From NCBI GenBank assembly GCA_943735955.1, contig OX030962.1, positions 4,339,260 through 4,403,259 of the forward strand: a stretch of 64,000 nucleotides of DNA, in the 5' to 3' direction. Origin of the DNA: Piscicola geometra (lineage: Eukaryota; Annelida; Clitellata; Hirudinida; Piscicolidae). Below the pieces are notes generated by a model that had not been told where the DNA came from, ran no database searches, and worked only from the letters and a program-made list of their open reading frames with translations. A program made the translations under genes and the position numbers. Shown one piece after another: positions 11,946 through 27,757 of this stretch; the stretch's first letter is position 1, and each line of letters opens with the position of its first letter.

Positions 11946-12150
11946 ATCTCCACCAATAACAAATTCAATCATCATAACAGTACCAACACTTATACCACAG
12001 CACAATCATAACCAGATCATCCTCAAAACCACAAAAAACAATCATCTTTCTTCTCAATTTTCTGTCTTGCCACTGGTGCCGAGGCTGCGATAGAGGGTGA
12101 AGGAGAAGTTCTTGCCATTTATATATTTAAAAAAAGAAAAGAAAGGAAAA
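11946..12150 (-). mobile_element. Family X copy 1, 5' part
   Basis: Continuation of the copy at 6634-6845, displaced by the outer hAT. The - strand reads the segment conserved in all three X copies (ccagtggcaagacagaaaat here, ccagtggcaagaagattaag in copy 2). A conserved peptide frame, RTSPSPSIAASAPVARQKIE here and RTFPPVAAPTPVARRLRK in copy 2, suggests descent from a coding region. Confidence 0.65.
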
Positions 12151-12236
12151 AAGAAAAAGAAAGAAAGAAACAAACAAATAACTATTTAAACTTGACTTTT
12201 TTTCTGCCTATTAGGCTGGTCGAATTCATGCGTTGG

Positions 12237-12348
12237 CTATGATGGATCGATACACGACAAGATGTTTTGTCGATAAGACATCATTGGTCTGCCTAGACGT
12301 TTTTGTGCTTTTATCTCAGACCCGTAGAATAGGTAACGATGCACAGGA
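12237..12348 (-). pseudogene. Retroelement C-terminal fragment, split by a hAT insertion
   Basis: If the hAT at 12349-13859 and one TSD copy are removed, the - strand reads HRYLFYGSEIKAQKRLGRPM followed by MSYRQNILS, continuing from sequence at 13868-13990. The RGRP-like motif followed by YxxxI is common at the C-terminus of retroelement polyproteins. Family assignment is tentative. Confidence 0.4.
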
Positions 12349-13859
12349 TAAAGGTTGGACTGGGTACCCGATCTGACCAGGTACCCGATCTGACCAGGGC
12401 CCGATCTGAACCGGTACCCGCGGGTACCTGCGGGACTCCCGCGAGAACGGGAATGAAAATAAATTTCGGGTCGGGAAAATTCGGAAACCAGGAATAGGTT
12501 TTCGGGACACGAACGGTATCGGGGAATCAATATATAAATCGGGAACGGGAAAAAACGAGATCGGGAATCAACTTTTAAATCGGGAACGAGAAAAACGGGA
12601 AAAAATTTATTGGGGTTGGATTCTTCAGCAAACTCCTAAGTAAGGAAAATCTCTTTTTCATCGATATTCCGTACTTAAAATAGGTATTAAATGTATAACG
12701 AAGCCACCATTGCGTTGTCAATCTCAAAATATCCAATATTACATTTGAAGTTGTTATGGCGAGTCCAAATATTAGGGAGATTAGAACAAATTAGTGAGGA
12801 TGAAAACTTGTCAGATGAAATCAAACAGGTCAGTCATATTTTCATTTTATAAATTTATACTTTGAATTTGAATCATTAATTTCCAAATGAATGCTCAGTT
12901 TATAATTTCGACAAAAGAAAATATGCCCATTGATCTTATTCTTATGACAGCATGACGTTGCATCCCCCAGTATAAAAGAATAATATGAAAAAAGTTTGGG
13001 ATAGGAATGAAATAATTACCAAGACTTTCATTAGATAATTCCATTTTGTACAGTCAGATAAAGCTGCAGTGCCGTTGAGAAAAAAAACAAATGATAGTTA
13101 TTTAGACCTATTATGTTAGTTTTTATAACGTAAAAATTATAATACAATTTTTATACTATCAAATTATACGAAGGATTTTATTTGTGCAATTGTGGAGAAT
13201 AAGAATGTTGTCAAAAAACATATTTCTAACATTATTGCAGAATTAATAATAATGAACGAAGAAACAAATTCAGAAGAGGATGAATTGTAAAAATATTCAC
13301 AATTACGTCCTACCAAAATTGAAGATTATAAAGATGTTTAATTTATTGGAGTAATATGATACTTTTTCAAATACTATAAGAAGTAGCCAAAATTTAGGAT
13401 TTTTTTAATGTGGTCGTTTAACTTCAGACCCAAGATCATCTTATTTGATAGCTAAAACTCTTGACGGTTTAATCCGTTTGAAAAGCAATAAAGACTTGAT
13501 TGAATTACTCAAAAAAATGACTTACTTCAATACTTTCATTTCAATAAATATTTGAAATTAAAATCGTGTTTTTTTTATATAAAAAATTATTTTCTGACTT
13601 TCAAATACTAAATTTCAAGAAATGTTAGGACTAGAAAGTTTGGGAACGGTGAAAACGGCAGCAAAAATAAATGAATAAATTTTTTGGGGAATGGGTCGGG
13701 ACCGAGTCAAAAAGTTTCGGAAATGGGTCGGGACCGAGAATCGAGTTGCGGAAACGGGACGGGAATGAAAATTCTGATGGCCCATCGAGAACGGGACGGG
13801 AAAAAAATTCTGAAAAGGGACGGGACCGGGAAGGAAAAATCGTCCATGTCCGACCTCTA
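12349..13859. mobile_element. hAT transposon remnant, GGGACGGG family
   Basis: The left TIR is TAAAGGTTGGACTGGG and the right TIR, reverse-complemented, is TAGAGGTCGGACATGG. The flanking 8-mers are GCACAGGA (12341-12348) and GCACAGGT (13860-13867), an 8-bp duplication with one difference. Subterminal zones (12360-12610 and 13630-13850) are rich in CGGGAACGGGA-type repeats. The 1-kb middle is AT-rich with no recognisable transposase domain. It is a non-autonomous member. Confidence 0.83.
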
Positions 13860-14059
13860 GCACAGGTTTATCTGCGGACATGCATTTTTGAGCAGAGCGA
13901 TATCAGCGAAAATAGCGAGATCCCAAAATTTGTCAGACAAACAAGTTGTGTGGCGCATTGGCTCTGTTCGCTTGCGCTTGTCCTCGTTTTTTTTCTTCGA
14001 GTGGTTGAGATATCCGAATCATCTGCATGCTGTGGTGATTTTTGTTATTAAGGTGTTGT

Positions 14060-14150
14060 GTTGCGTGTGATGGTAATGTGATGGCAATGTGATGGTGATG
14101 TGATGGTAATGTGATGGTTATATGGTGGCAATGTGATGGTAATGTGATGA
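14060..14150. repeat. Short minisatellite, TGATGGYAATG units
   Basis: Eight or so imperfect 11-bp units of TGATGG(T/C)AATG. Confidence 0.8.
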
Positions 14151-14269
14151 TAATATTTTCACAACTCGTGCACCACTGTCGAACCACTCTCATTCCTCAT
14201 CTCAAGCCACTTCATTTTCTGACTCTCAGGTTATCAAATTCAATTTTTCGAAGCAAATATACTCAAATT

Positions 14270-14520
14270 AAGAAAAAACACACATAAAAACAGAAATTGA
14301 AACACACACAAAAGCAAACATTTATAAAACACACACAAACACACAAACAAAGTATATAGTGGTCTCACGTGTGATTAACTTAATGCTTTTATAATCTCAC
14401 TGGACTCTTCCTTTGTGTGTGTGTGGGTGTTTTTGTGTGTGTGTGTAGGTGTGTGCATGTGTGTGTGTTTGTGTGGGTGTGTGTATGTGTTTGTGTGTGT
14501 ATGTGTGTGTGTGTTTGCAC
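14270..14520. repeat. CA-rich tract followed by GT-rich tract
   Basis: A degenerate ACACAC tract (14275-14350) is followed by degenerate GTGTGT (14410-14516). The two are complementary and could pair. Confidence 0.75.
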
Positions 14521-14924
14521 GTGGCAAGCGATGGTGCTTTACTGAGTTTGGCGTTCAAAGGAGAGAGTTAATGAGATTCGCTTCATTAACATGAGAGGGA
14601 TGTGCTTGTGATGCTGTGGTGTGTTGTGCTTTGTTTTAGTGTAGTGTGGTGTAGTGAAATGTGATAGACGGATGGTGTTATGTAGCATATTCATTTAAAT
14701 ATTTCTTTATTCAATTTTTTGTCTTAATCATTAATTTTATATCAAAAAACTAAAAATCTTTTTTCGAGAACTGGAATCAACAAGAGTTTGGGTTCTTTCA
14801 GAAGATTTTTATTTTTGTTGGACCTTTAGTTTCATCGAGAAAATCCATGGTTAGTAGTTTTTGTAATAGCAAAGTCATGTTCGCTAAACACAAAAGGTTT
14901 GATGAACCTAAAAAGAGATGTTTT
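14521..14924. other. Unannotated stretch
   Basis: Mixed-composition sequence with a short GTAGTGTGGTG-rich run near 14635-14655. No gene recognised. Confidence 0.45.
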
Positions 14925-15213
14925 GAAGAATATAGATCTTTATTTAAGCGGCTGCCAAAATAAATTTGTGGAATAAACGGTTTTGGGTATAGTATTATAA
15001 AATCTTAAATCTAAATCAAAATTAAATTTAATTAATTACAATGTTTTTTTGTGTGAATGTTGGTCGTTTTGACACTGTCAAAGCATGGCCGCAAGGAGCC
15101 AGGTGAACAGCGACAAAAAAGAAAAAGTCTTTCACAACAACAGTTCCAGTGTTGGCAAGGACTTTTCCTCCTGTTGCAGCCCCAACACCAGTGGCAAGAA
15201 GATTAAGAAAAAG
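14925..15213 (+). mobile_element. Family X copy 2, 5' part (interrupted by a hAT)
   Basis: Matches 45200-45600 in inverted orientation, including the AAGCGGCTGCCAAAAT end and the conserved block ending ccagtggcaagaagattaag. It continues after the hAT at 16208-16540. Confidence 0.75.
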
Positions 15214-16207
15214 TAGAGACCGACCGAAATTCGGTTCGGTTTCGGTTTCGGCGCCAAAATTGTCAATTTTCTTAGTTTCGGAAATTTTTCGGTTTTGGCC
15301 GAAAATAAATTTGTAATTTCGGCTCAATTTCGGTTTTGGCCGAAATAGATCGCATATTTACCGAAAAACCAAAATTTTTATTTATTTATGTAGTTTATCT
15401 GATATATTTATATCCTCAATCGAACTCGAACTATTAAGTTTTGGTTCGATTCTCATCTCTATTAGATATCTATTAGTTATCGTGGTTGATTGATTATGGG
15501 TGTAATTAGACTAATTGTTTGAATGACATGTACAAGCATTTGGAATTTTAGATATCCTTGCTTAGATAAACAGTGTATATGAATCGAAAGCCCGAGAAGA
15601 TTTGGCTTCCATTCATTAATTCAAAAATAAATGCAGGCGTATCTTAAAGAGCCTAGAATCAACAGAACATCCAACATTTTTGCGTATTGGCATTGCAGTC
15701 AATATTCGTGCCTTGAACCTGCTGCTCGAAAATACTTATCTGCACTCCCAACAAGTGTGGTGAGTAAGCAACTAATTAGTTCTGCAGGGCAAATCTCCGC
15801 AGATCGTGGCAGCAACCTTCTTGATGAAAATGTTTAAAAACTGTTATTTCTTGCTTACAATATTCGATTGTTTGGATTTAATTATTAAACAGAAATTGTC
15901 ATCATTCAATACTATTTTTTGATTTTAATAAACAATTACTTATGTAGACCATTTTTGTTGTTGAAAAACTTTTATATTTTGGCTTAAAATATACGCTTGT
16001 TTGGATTTACTTATTAAACTGGCATTGTCATCCTTAAATACTACTTTTTTGTTTTTAATAAAAGTTGAGAAAAATTTCGGTTTCGGCTTCGGTTTAGGCC
16101 GAAAATCTTATTACAATTTCGGTTTAATTTCGGTTTCGGCCGAAAATTGAATTTCAATTCAATTCGGCTTCGGCCGAAATAAAAATATCTGTTTCGGTCG
16201 GTCTCTA
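15214..16207 (+). mobile_element. hAT transposon remnant, GACCGACC family, copy 2
   Basis: Starts TAGAGACCGACCGAAA and ends TTCGGTCGGTCTCTA, with TTTCGGCCGAAA-type subterminal repeats. The flanking 8-mers AGAAAAAG (15206-15213) and AGAAAAAT (16208-16215) differ at one base. It is the inverted relative of 2871-3727 and keeps a transposase tail (15631-15837). It landed inside a family X copy. Confidence 0.87.
15631..15837 (+). pseudogene. hAT dimerization-domain fragment
   Basis: Reads YLKEPRINRTSNIFAYWHCS, ARKYLSALPTSVVSKQLISS and AGQISADRGSNLLDENV. This follows the hATC pattern YLxEPxIDRxxxPxxYW ... ARKYLxIPATSVxSERLFSxAGxIxxDRRxxLLPENV. The conserved SER is SKQ here. It stops 68 residues in, with no upstream catalytic domain. 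Confidence 0.82.
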
Positions 16208-16540
16208 AGAAAAATGATGATTATGCTTTGTGGTTATAAAGATGACGTGTTGATGCTGTAATATGAATGTTGGTACTGTGGTGATGATTACATTTCGTCT
16301 TGGTAAATGATTCTGTGGCAATGATGATCGTGGTGATGTGGGTGAGGTTGGATTATTAAAGTTGTTTGTTTTTTACTTAAATTAATATAAATTGGAAGGG
16401 GTCTTAAAACCAGTTTTATTTATCAAATTTATTTGAAAGCGCTTTTGAATAAGATAAAAAGCGCTATAGAAAAACCATTTCTATAGCGCTTTTATCTTAA
16501 TCAAAAGCGCTATAGAAATAGTTGTGATTGATTGTGATTG
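16208..16540 (+). mobile_element. Family X copy 2, 3' part
   Basis: Continues 14925-15213. It ends with two GCGCTATAGAAA-type motifs (16465 and 16510) and a TGATTGTGATTG tail. The doubled AAAGCGCTATAG block suggests one tail retrotransposed next to another or a local duplication. Confidence 0.7.
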
Positions 16541-17394
16541 AAGCGAATAGAAGAAAATCTTGAATTTCCGTAAATACATACAACATCAATTCCTTTCTGA
16601 GGTTTTTAAATTTTCAATAATTAAATAATAATTGAGATAAAAAACTCCAGTATCATAATTATAATAAATTTAAAAACTTCAATAACACGGGTAAATATGA
16701 TCAGCTCGTCATCTTGTCCCCACCATTTTGCCCCGAACTGCCTGTTTATTGCCATGGATGAAGGCAATTGTTTGAATATTAATTATAGTAATATGTTGTG
16801 TTTGAAAAAAAACTAATAATAAAGAATAATAAAAAACTAAATATTGAAACTATTTCTGCAGCAGAGCCTATTTACAAATGAATTGAAGATATAACGTGAC
16901 CGCGGAAAACAAGAAAAGTTTCCCAAAAATTACAAATATAGTGCTTTCAGCGTTTCTGTACTTTTATGTAACGAAAGGCAGATAGGAGAGTTAGTAGTAT
17001 TCGTAGCAACCACCACAAATTTTTCAAAAAAGTTAATTAAAAAAAATACGTAGATTTTGATTTGCAGATTGTGAATCTGTTTTTATTTTTTCAATATTCC
17101 AATCGGTTCAAAAGTTATTCAGCTGTTAAACTCGAATAAATTGAACTTTTAGGAAAATTACGTAAAGCGCTGTTTGGCTTGAATAAATATGCGTTTCATG
17201 GACCTGACTTTGAGAGTCTAACTTTTTCACTATACTTTTTCAATACATCTCGTATATTGGTGAAACTTTTTTTATGAATGAAAATTCAAATAAAAAACTT
17301 AAATTAAAAGCTTATTTTGACAACTGAAACAAAAAAGTAACTTTATCGTGCTTTTGAGCCTCGTTCATGACGCCAGTATGAACTTAGTATTGTT
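16541..17394. other. Unannotated stretch
   Basis: No tandem repeat, TIR pair or coding resemblance recognised in about 850 bp. Confidence 0.45.
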
Positions 17395-17470
17395 CACTTG
17401 TTCAACCAGTATTGTTCACTTAGTAAAGGGCGCTATACAAATTATTAGTGATTGATTGATTGATTGATGA
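17395..17470 (+). mobile_element. 3' tail of the CR1/L2-like retrotransposon
   Basis: TTCACTTAGTAAAGGGCGCT, then ATACAAATTATTAGTGATTG and a TGAT-repeat tail. This is the same end as the - strand element at 62787-64000, so it is a severely 5'-truncated copy of that family or a SINE sharing its tail. Confidence 0.85.
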
Positions 17471-18114
17471 TCAATTTAAATGTTTTTATTCTGTTTAAGA
17501 TATTAAAAACATTTTGGGCATTTTATTTTTCACATAAAAATAGGGAAAAAATAATAACAAAAAATCGTATAAAATCCTAATCCAAGACCCTTTTCGAGTC
17601 TAAAGTTTAGAAGAATTTAGACAGTCAAAATCGTCAGAAAATCATTTCAAAGTTAACTTTCCAATTTTGATTTACAATTTTAATTATCATATTTTGTAAT
17701 TCGAGTTTTTATATGCTTTATTTGAATGTGAATTAAATTAGGAGACAAAAGGGCGTGTTGCGAGCTTTTACGCATGCACTTTTTGTTATCTATAAAGAAC
17801 CTAAAATTCCTAAATGACAGGCGATAAGTGTATGTATGATGTGGTCTTGAGGGCTCAAAAATAGGTTTAACTCAATGATTTTAGTTCAATTTTGAAGAAA
17901 ATGAAATTTATTTTTAAAATATAATTAAGGGTTTTAAAAAATGTTGATGATTTTAGAAAGTTTTAATAAAAACCTTTCACCTCTCTCTTAAAACCTTATA
18001 ATTCATTCCCTGCTCATATAATTATATAGAACTTTTGAAGAAGTTTTCAAAAATGTCTTGTAAAAACTGGAAAAACAAGATATTCCCGGCTCTTCATTTT
18101 CCCTGGTCTCTCCT
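17471..18114. other. Unannotated stretch
   Basis: AT-rich sequence with no recognised features. Confidence 0.4.
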
Positions 18115-18560
18115 ACAATGGAGATACAAAGAGATGTACAATGGAGATACAAAGAGATGTACAATGGAGATACAAAGAGATGTAGAATAGAAATACAAAG
18201 AGATGTACAATGGAGGTACAGAGATGTACAATGGAGGTACAAAGATGTACAATGGAGGTACAGAGATGTACAATAGAGGTACAGAGATGTACAATGGAGA
18301 TACAAAAAGATTTACAATGAAGATACAAAGAGATGTACAATGGAGATACAAAGAGATGTACAATGGAGATACTAAGAGATGTACACTGGAGATACAAAGA
18401 GATGTACAATGGAGATACTAAGAGATGTACACTGGAGATACAAAGAGATGTACAATGGAGATACTAAGAGATGTACACTGGAGATACAAAGAGATGTACA
18501 ATGGAGATACTAAGAGATGTACACTGGAGATACAAAGAGATGTAGAATGGAGATACAAAC
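18115..18560. repeat. 23-bp minisatellite
   Basis: About 20 units of GGAGATACAAAGAGATGTAC plus AAT. Variants lack a few bases (18215-18290) or carry CACT in place of CAAT in an alternating pattern (18375-18545), so the 3' half is a two-unit higher-order repeat. The many MYNGGTE and YISLYLHCTSL frames are artefacts. Confidence 0.95.
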
Positions 18561-18654
18561 TTGGGGATTGTGAAACAAGATGTTGGTTTTATTTGTTACA
18601 GAGTGGTACCCACTGAAGCAATTTGAATATTGGTAGATCAAGTGAGAAATAAAA

Positions 18655-18728
18655 ATTCGATTTAAATATTTATTTACAAGCACTCTTAAATTTGATAAAT
18701 TGAGCTATAGAAATTTATTTGATTGATT
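18655..18728 (+). mobile_element. Retrotransposon 3' tail fragment
   Basis: TTTACAAGCACTCTTAAATT followed by GAGCTATAGAAATTTATTTGATTGATTGA. It resembles the end of the element at 54001-54560 (TTTACGAGCGATCTTGAATT ... GAGCGCTATAGAAA). Confidence 0.7.
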
Positions 18729-18729
18729 G

Positions 18730-18945
18730 AGGAGATAAATGGATGAATTAAAGAGCGAATGAATTGATGGGTGGGTGGATAGATGGATTGATAATTTGAT
18801 GAATGGATGGACGAAAGAATATTAAGATAGATGGATGGATACATTAATAAATGGATGATTAATCAATTAAAAGATGGATGGAAGGATGGATGGATGAGGG
18901 GATTGATGGATGGATGGATGGACTGATGGATTATCGAGTGATATT
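18730..18945. repeat. (GGAT)n-rich tetranucleotide region
   Basis: Interrupted GGATGGAT and GATTGATG runs directly follow the retroelement tail, as if the tail seeded the expansion. Confidence 0.85.
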
Positions 18946-20024
<1,079 letters not shown>

Positions 20025-20155
20025 TAAGAGGTGACAAGACGTAACTGGAACTACAATTGTAATAATTATTGATTTAGCTGCTTTGGTTGTCGAATTTGTT
20101 TTTGTTGTAGTTGAAATTTTGTTGAAATAATCTTTATATTTATTTTCTTTTCAAT

Positions 20156-21935
<1,780 letters not shown>

Positions 21936-22385
21936 TTGTGACTGATTGTGATTGCATCTTGATAGTCTTTTAATGATGAGATTGTTGGTTGTTGACGTTT
22001 TTCTTGGTTGTTTATATATTTTTAATTTTTAAATATTTGTTTAGTTAACTCATTGTTGTAGTTTTCTCTCTTTCTAGCCATTTCCACTCGCCCTTCCCCC
22101 CTTAACACAACGACGACACCTTGCGTAAGAAGGCATCAGGCACGTAAGGCCAGGAAGACTGCCTCGGGAGGCCATGCTGTGGTATCAGGTGTTGTTGGTG
22201 TTCGAAGTGTTGTTGTTGTGTGGCGTGTTGTACTTTTTTGGATGTCGATGTTGTTGTTGCTGTGTTTTCTTTCAATCTTGATATTGATGTGTCATTAATG
22301 TTGATGTTGATAATGTTAATAAAGTTACGAAAAATAGAAGTTTAACAAAGTGATGAATCAAAAAGATAAATTAAATTAGGAGAAA
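21936..22385. other. Unique island with a possible small exon
   Basis: TTTTCTCTCTTTCTAG (AG at 22076-22077) is a strong acceptor-like tract. A GTAAGA donor-like word follows at 22125, which would give a 47-bp exon (22078-22124). There is no supporting reading frame. It could be an alternative non-coding exon of the downstream gene, or chance. Confidence 0.25.
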
Positions 22386-22399
22386 ATGAAAGAGATTGT

Positions 22400-23280
22400 G
22401 AAAAAAAATAAAGTTGAACAGAAAGAAGAACAGAGAGATGAAGATGAAGAAAGGAAATGTGGAAAGAAAGATGGACCAGAAGAGGAGGATGAAGAGGAGG
22501 ATGAAAAGGATGGAGAAGAGGAAGAAGAAGAGAAGGATGAAGAGGAGGATGAAGAGGAGAATGAAGAGGAGGATGAAGAGGAGGATGGAGAAGAGGTGGA
22601 TGGAGGAGAGGTGGATGAAGAAGAGGATGAAGAGGAGGATGAAGAAGAGGATGAAGAGGAGGATGGAGAAGAGTAGGATGGAGAAGAGGAGGATGGAGAA
22701 GAGGTGGATGAAGAAGAGGATGAAGAGGAGGATGAAGAGGAGGATGAAGAGGAGGATGAAGAGGAGGATGGAGAAGAGGAGGATGAAGAGGAGGATGGAG
22801 AAGAGGAGGATGAAGAGGAGGATGAAGAGGAGGATGAAGAGGAGGATGAAGAGAAGGATGAAGAGGAGGATGAAGGGGATGATGAAGAAGAGGATGGAGA
22901 AGAGGTGGATGAAGAAGAGGATGAAGAGGAGGATGAAGAGGAGGATGAAGAGGAGGATGAAGAGGAGGATGGAGAAGAGGAGGATGGAGAAGAGGAGGAT
23001 GGAGAAGAGGTGGATGAAGAAGAGGATGAAGAGGAGGATGAAGAGGAGAATGAAGAGGAGGATGAAGAGGAGGATGAAGAGGAGGATGAAGAGGAGGATG
23101 AAGAGGAGGATGAAGAGAAGGATGAAGAGGAGGATGAAGAGGAGGATGAAGAGGAGGAAGATTAGGAGGATGAAGAGGAAGATGAAGAGGAGGATGAAGA
23201 GGAGGATGAAGAGGAAGATGAAGAGAAGGGAGAAGAAGAGGATGAAGAAGAGGATGGAGAAGGGGATGTAAAGAAGGAGA
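22400..23280. repeat. GAGGAT/GAAGAG minisatellite (acidic-codon-like)
   Basis: Imperfect units of GAGGATGAA and GAAGAGGAGGAT. All strands and frames give biased peptides (poly-E/D, KRRMKRRM, HPPLHPP). The acidic frame stops at 22674 and again near 23163, and no frame has a convincing start or end. It is not treated as a gene. Confidence 0.9.
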
Positions 23281-24060
23281 AGATGAAAGACTCAAACGCC
23301 TCTAGAAGGGACCTTTCAACAGCAGTCAGCAAGATGAGCAATAGTAATAATAACAACACTTGTCTACAAATTAATAATAATGAATATAATTAGAATCCTT
23401 TTTTATTAACATTGTGGATGTTGTTTTTGTTGATTTTGTTGTTTGGCTAAAGAACCTCATTGAGGTGTACGGAAGTCTCACATTGAAAAGCTGACGATAA
23501 TTATCAAAACTTAAGTTGTTGTTGTAGTGGTTGCTACTGGGGTTTCTTTTTCACGATTTTACTTTGCCCTTGCTCCTGAGTAAGATGTAACGAGATTAAT
23601 TTTTTTCAACCTTCACAGACACACATACATACCCAGAAACACACACACAGACACACTCATAAACGCATACACAAACAAACACACCCACACAATTTCACAC
23701 TCACGAACGTACAAACACACACAAACTAACACAAACACACTTAAACATGTTCCACAGTATGACCACAATGAAGGGGCAGGTGTTAAAAAACTCATGAGCA
23801 GAAAGGCGACCAAGAAGAATCATTATTATTTGCTTGTTGTTTCCTCTGCAGGCACAAAATAATCGTCTTTGTCACTCAAATGGTTTGCTTTAATTGTCAT
23901 CTCAGCTCAACTACTAAACAATTACCTACAATTGCTGAAAAATAAAAAACACTGCCAGTACAATAGCATTAAGAACAGACTTTTGCGGAAAAGAAACGGA
24001 AACTACATTGACAAAACAACCAATTCCACAAACACCCCCAACAAAACAACCAATATATTG
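23281..24060. other. Unannotated stretch with a CA-rich tract
   Basis: Degenerate ACACAC repeats lie at 23615-23740. No coding family is recognised. Confidence 0.5.
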
Positions 24061-24076
24061 TCCTTTGATGTTCTTA

Positions 24077-24283
24077 TGACGTCAGAAAATAATTTGCATA
24101 TGCATGAGTGGGCATTGACCCTTGCATATTTAATTCTTCAAATCGTTTCATCAATTCGTGAAAATTTTACCCGCTAAATCTTTAGTTGGCTGCATAAGCG
24201 AATTACAAACAGATTAATTTACTGCGACGACATCATTAATTGGACGAAGGGAGTCCAATGAGAAGAAGTGTGACACGCACGTG
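24077..24283. promoter_or_regulatory. Candidate upstream regulatory island of the NeuroD-like gene
   Basis: Within 210 bp of non-repetitive sequence: a palindromic CRE TGACGTCA (24077-24084), a POU octamer/MORE-like ATTTGCATATGCAT (24092-24105), TAAT homeodomain cores (24214 and 24236), inverted ATTGGAC ... GTCCAAT (24239-24245 and 24253-24259) and an E-box CACGTG (24278-24283). It ends about 270 bp upstream of the proposed core promoter. Motif density is seen; function is inferred. Confidence 0.4.
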
Positions 24284-24547
24284 ACCACTACACTGCACAC
24301 ATACATGTATGCAACTGCTTACATAAAACTACGCATTTACATTGTACAACTACACTTACATACACACATATGCATACATACCACGAACAACTACATTACA
24401 TACACACATTTACATACATGCCACGAACAAATAGACTAATATATACCATAAGATGTACAATGTATATTATAAATCCATACAACAACCAAATATAATTAAA
24501 TGCATACATACACAAATAAACAAAAATGCAACAACAAGAACACACAT

Positions 24548-24642
24548 CAGATGGCGTCCATAACATGAATTGTATAAAAGGCGTGTTGGAAGCAACGTCG
24601 TCTCAAAAGTCTTTCTCTTGTTGTGCGTTGACGTCCGTGAGT
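24548..24642 (+). promoter_or_regulatory. Candidate core promoter and first splice donor of the NeuroD-like gene
   Basis: CAGATGG (24548), a proneural/NeuroD-type E-box, is followed after 18 bp by TATAAAAG (24573-24580). About 30 bp further a start site near 24603 would be expected. GTGAGT at 24637 fits a splice donor. This would give a short non-coding exon 1 (about 24603-24636) joined across a 3.1-kb intron to the acceptor at 27756. Vertebrate NeuroD1 promoters also pair E-boxes with a TATA box. No transcript evidence is available, so the model is inference. Confidence 0.4.
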
Positions 24643-24672
24643 CTTGGAGGATTGAACTAGCTACATACAACA

Positions 24673-26282
<1,610 letters not shown>

Positions 26283-26439
26283 TACACTGCCGGATACATT
26301 GAAAATGCGAAGACATTGAAATATTGCATGAGCTCTGAAAGGAAATCTGTTTAAAAAACAACAACAACCACAACAAAATAACTGGAATGCAACTTCAAAA
26401 AACTGAATAACTATAAAAAACAGAAAAATCTATCGACAC

Positions 26440-26545
26440 TATTAACAACAACACCATCAACAACAACTACAACACCTCCAACAACAACAACAACACCATC
26501 ATCAACAACAACAACACCATCAACAACAACAACAACAACCACCCA
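26440..26545. repeat. (CAA)n/CCATCA short repeat
   Basis: Interrupted CAACAACAACACCATCA units. Confidence 0.8.
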
Positions 26546-26689
26546 AAAACAGTGATGAATTAGCAGTAAAATAACTCCCAAAGGTTGAGGGCTGATGGTG
26601 ATGGTTATGATGATGATGTTTTTTTGTTGGTGGTGATGATGATGATGGGCGTTCATTCACTGGAACTTTCATTTTCTTGATTTTTTCTT

Positions 26690-27190
26690 GATTCATTATT
26701 TTATGATTTATTAGTTTTATTATGATATATTTTATAATTTATTAGTTTTATTATGATTTATTGTATAATTTATTAGTCTTATTATGATTTATTTTATAAT
26801 TTATTAGTTTTATTATGATTTATTTTATAATTTATTAGTTTTTTATGATTTATTTTATAATTTATTAGTTTTATTATGATTTATTTTATAATTTATTAGT
26901 TTTATTAATATTTATTTTATAATTTATTAGTTTTATTATTATTTATTTTATAATTTATTATTATTATTTATTTTATAATTTATAATTTATTATTATTATT
27001 TGTTTATAATTTAATATTTATTTTATAATTTTTTATTTATTTTATAATTTTTTATTTATTTCATAATTTATTATTTATTTTATAATTTAATATTTATTTT
27101 ATAATTTATTATTTATTTTATAATTTATTATTTATTATTCATTGTTTTATAGTTTATTAGTTTTATTATTATTATGAGTATTTTATTATT
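26690..27190. repeat. AT-rich minisatellite, about 31-bp units shortening 3'-ward
   Basis: Units contain TTTATTTTATAATTTATTAG plus TTTTATTATGA. They shorten progressively after about 26940 to ATTTATTTTATAATTT blocks. Confidence 0.9.
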
Positions 27191-27756
27191 ATTAATTTTA
27201 TTATTATGAATATTCTCTTACATTTATTTGTTATTGTTTGTATTCTACTTGTATGGGCGAGTGCAGGGTTGCGAGGAAGCTGTCACTCGGGCTGCATTGA
27301 ACTATTGCATCGCCTCCCTTTTCTCCACATTGCTCTCCTTTTCTTGTTTATTTTCATGATTATTTTCATTCTTTTTAACAAATTCACCTATTATATTATT
27401 AATAAAATTATTGTACACTTATTTATATTTTTTCATTAGTCTACTTATTAAATTTTAAAAACTAACTTTTATTGTTTAATTGAATGTTAATATTTAATTG
27501 ATTCTCACCTCTGTTGTTGCTGTTCTTCTTTTCAATTGATTGTATCACTGCCGCGTGAAGTGACAGCCCGCCATGGAGCAGCCACTGAGACTTGCTTCAG
27601 TGAGCAGCAAATAGACTGCAGACAATGAGTCTTCACCGGGAACCACCTTCTTTCATTCCTTTCTTCTTTATTTTTATATTTATATATATTCATTTTTCTA
27701 TCTATTTTTTTTCTCAGATTATTTTTCTCTAACAAAATGATGAAATTCTTTTTCAG
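27191..27756. other. Sequence upstream of the first coding exon
   Basis: Two more GC-rich patches (27250-27330 and 27545-27650) stand out from AT-rich surroundings; a GCCATGG-started 13-codon frame lies in the second. The end is a textbook 3' splice site: CTCTAAC (branch-point-like, 27727-27733), then TTCTTTTTCAG ending at 27756. A weaker acceptor, TTTTTTTTCTCAG, ends at 27717. Confidence 0.5.
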
Positions 27757-27757
27757 A

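Noticed and set aside
22386..23271. Acidic, basic and HPPL-repeat frames in the GAGGAT minisatellite
   Set aside because: All frames of the same repeat are open; the acidic frame has stops at 22674 and 23163, and no flanking splice signals define an exon.
27206..27439. 77-residue hydrophobic frame as a small secreted or membrane protein
   Set aside because: The second half is AT-rich low complexity, with no splice or start context; hydrophobicity follows T-rich composition.
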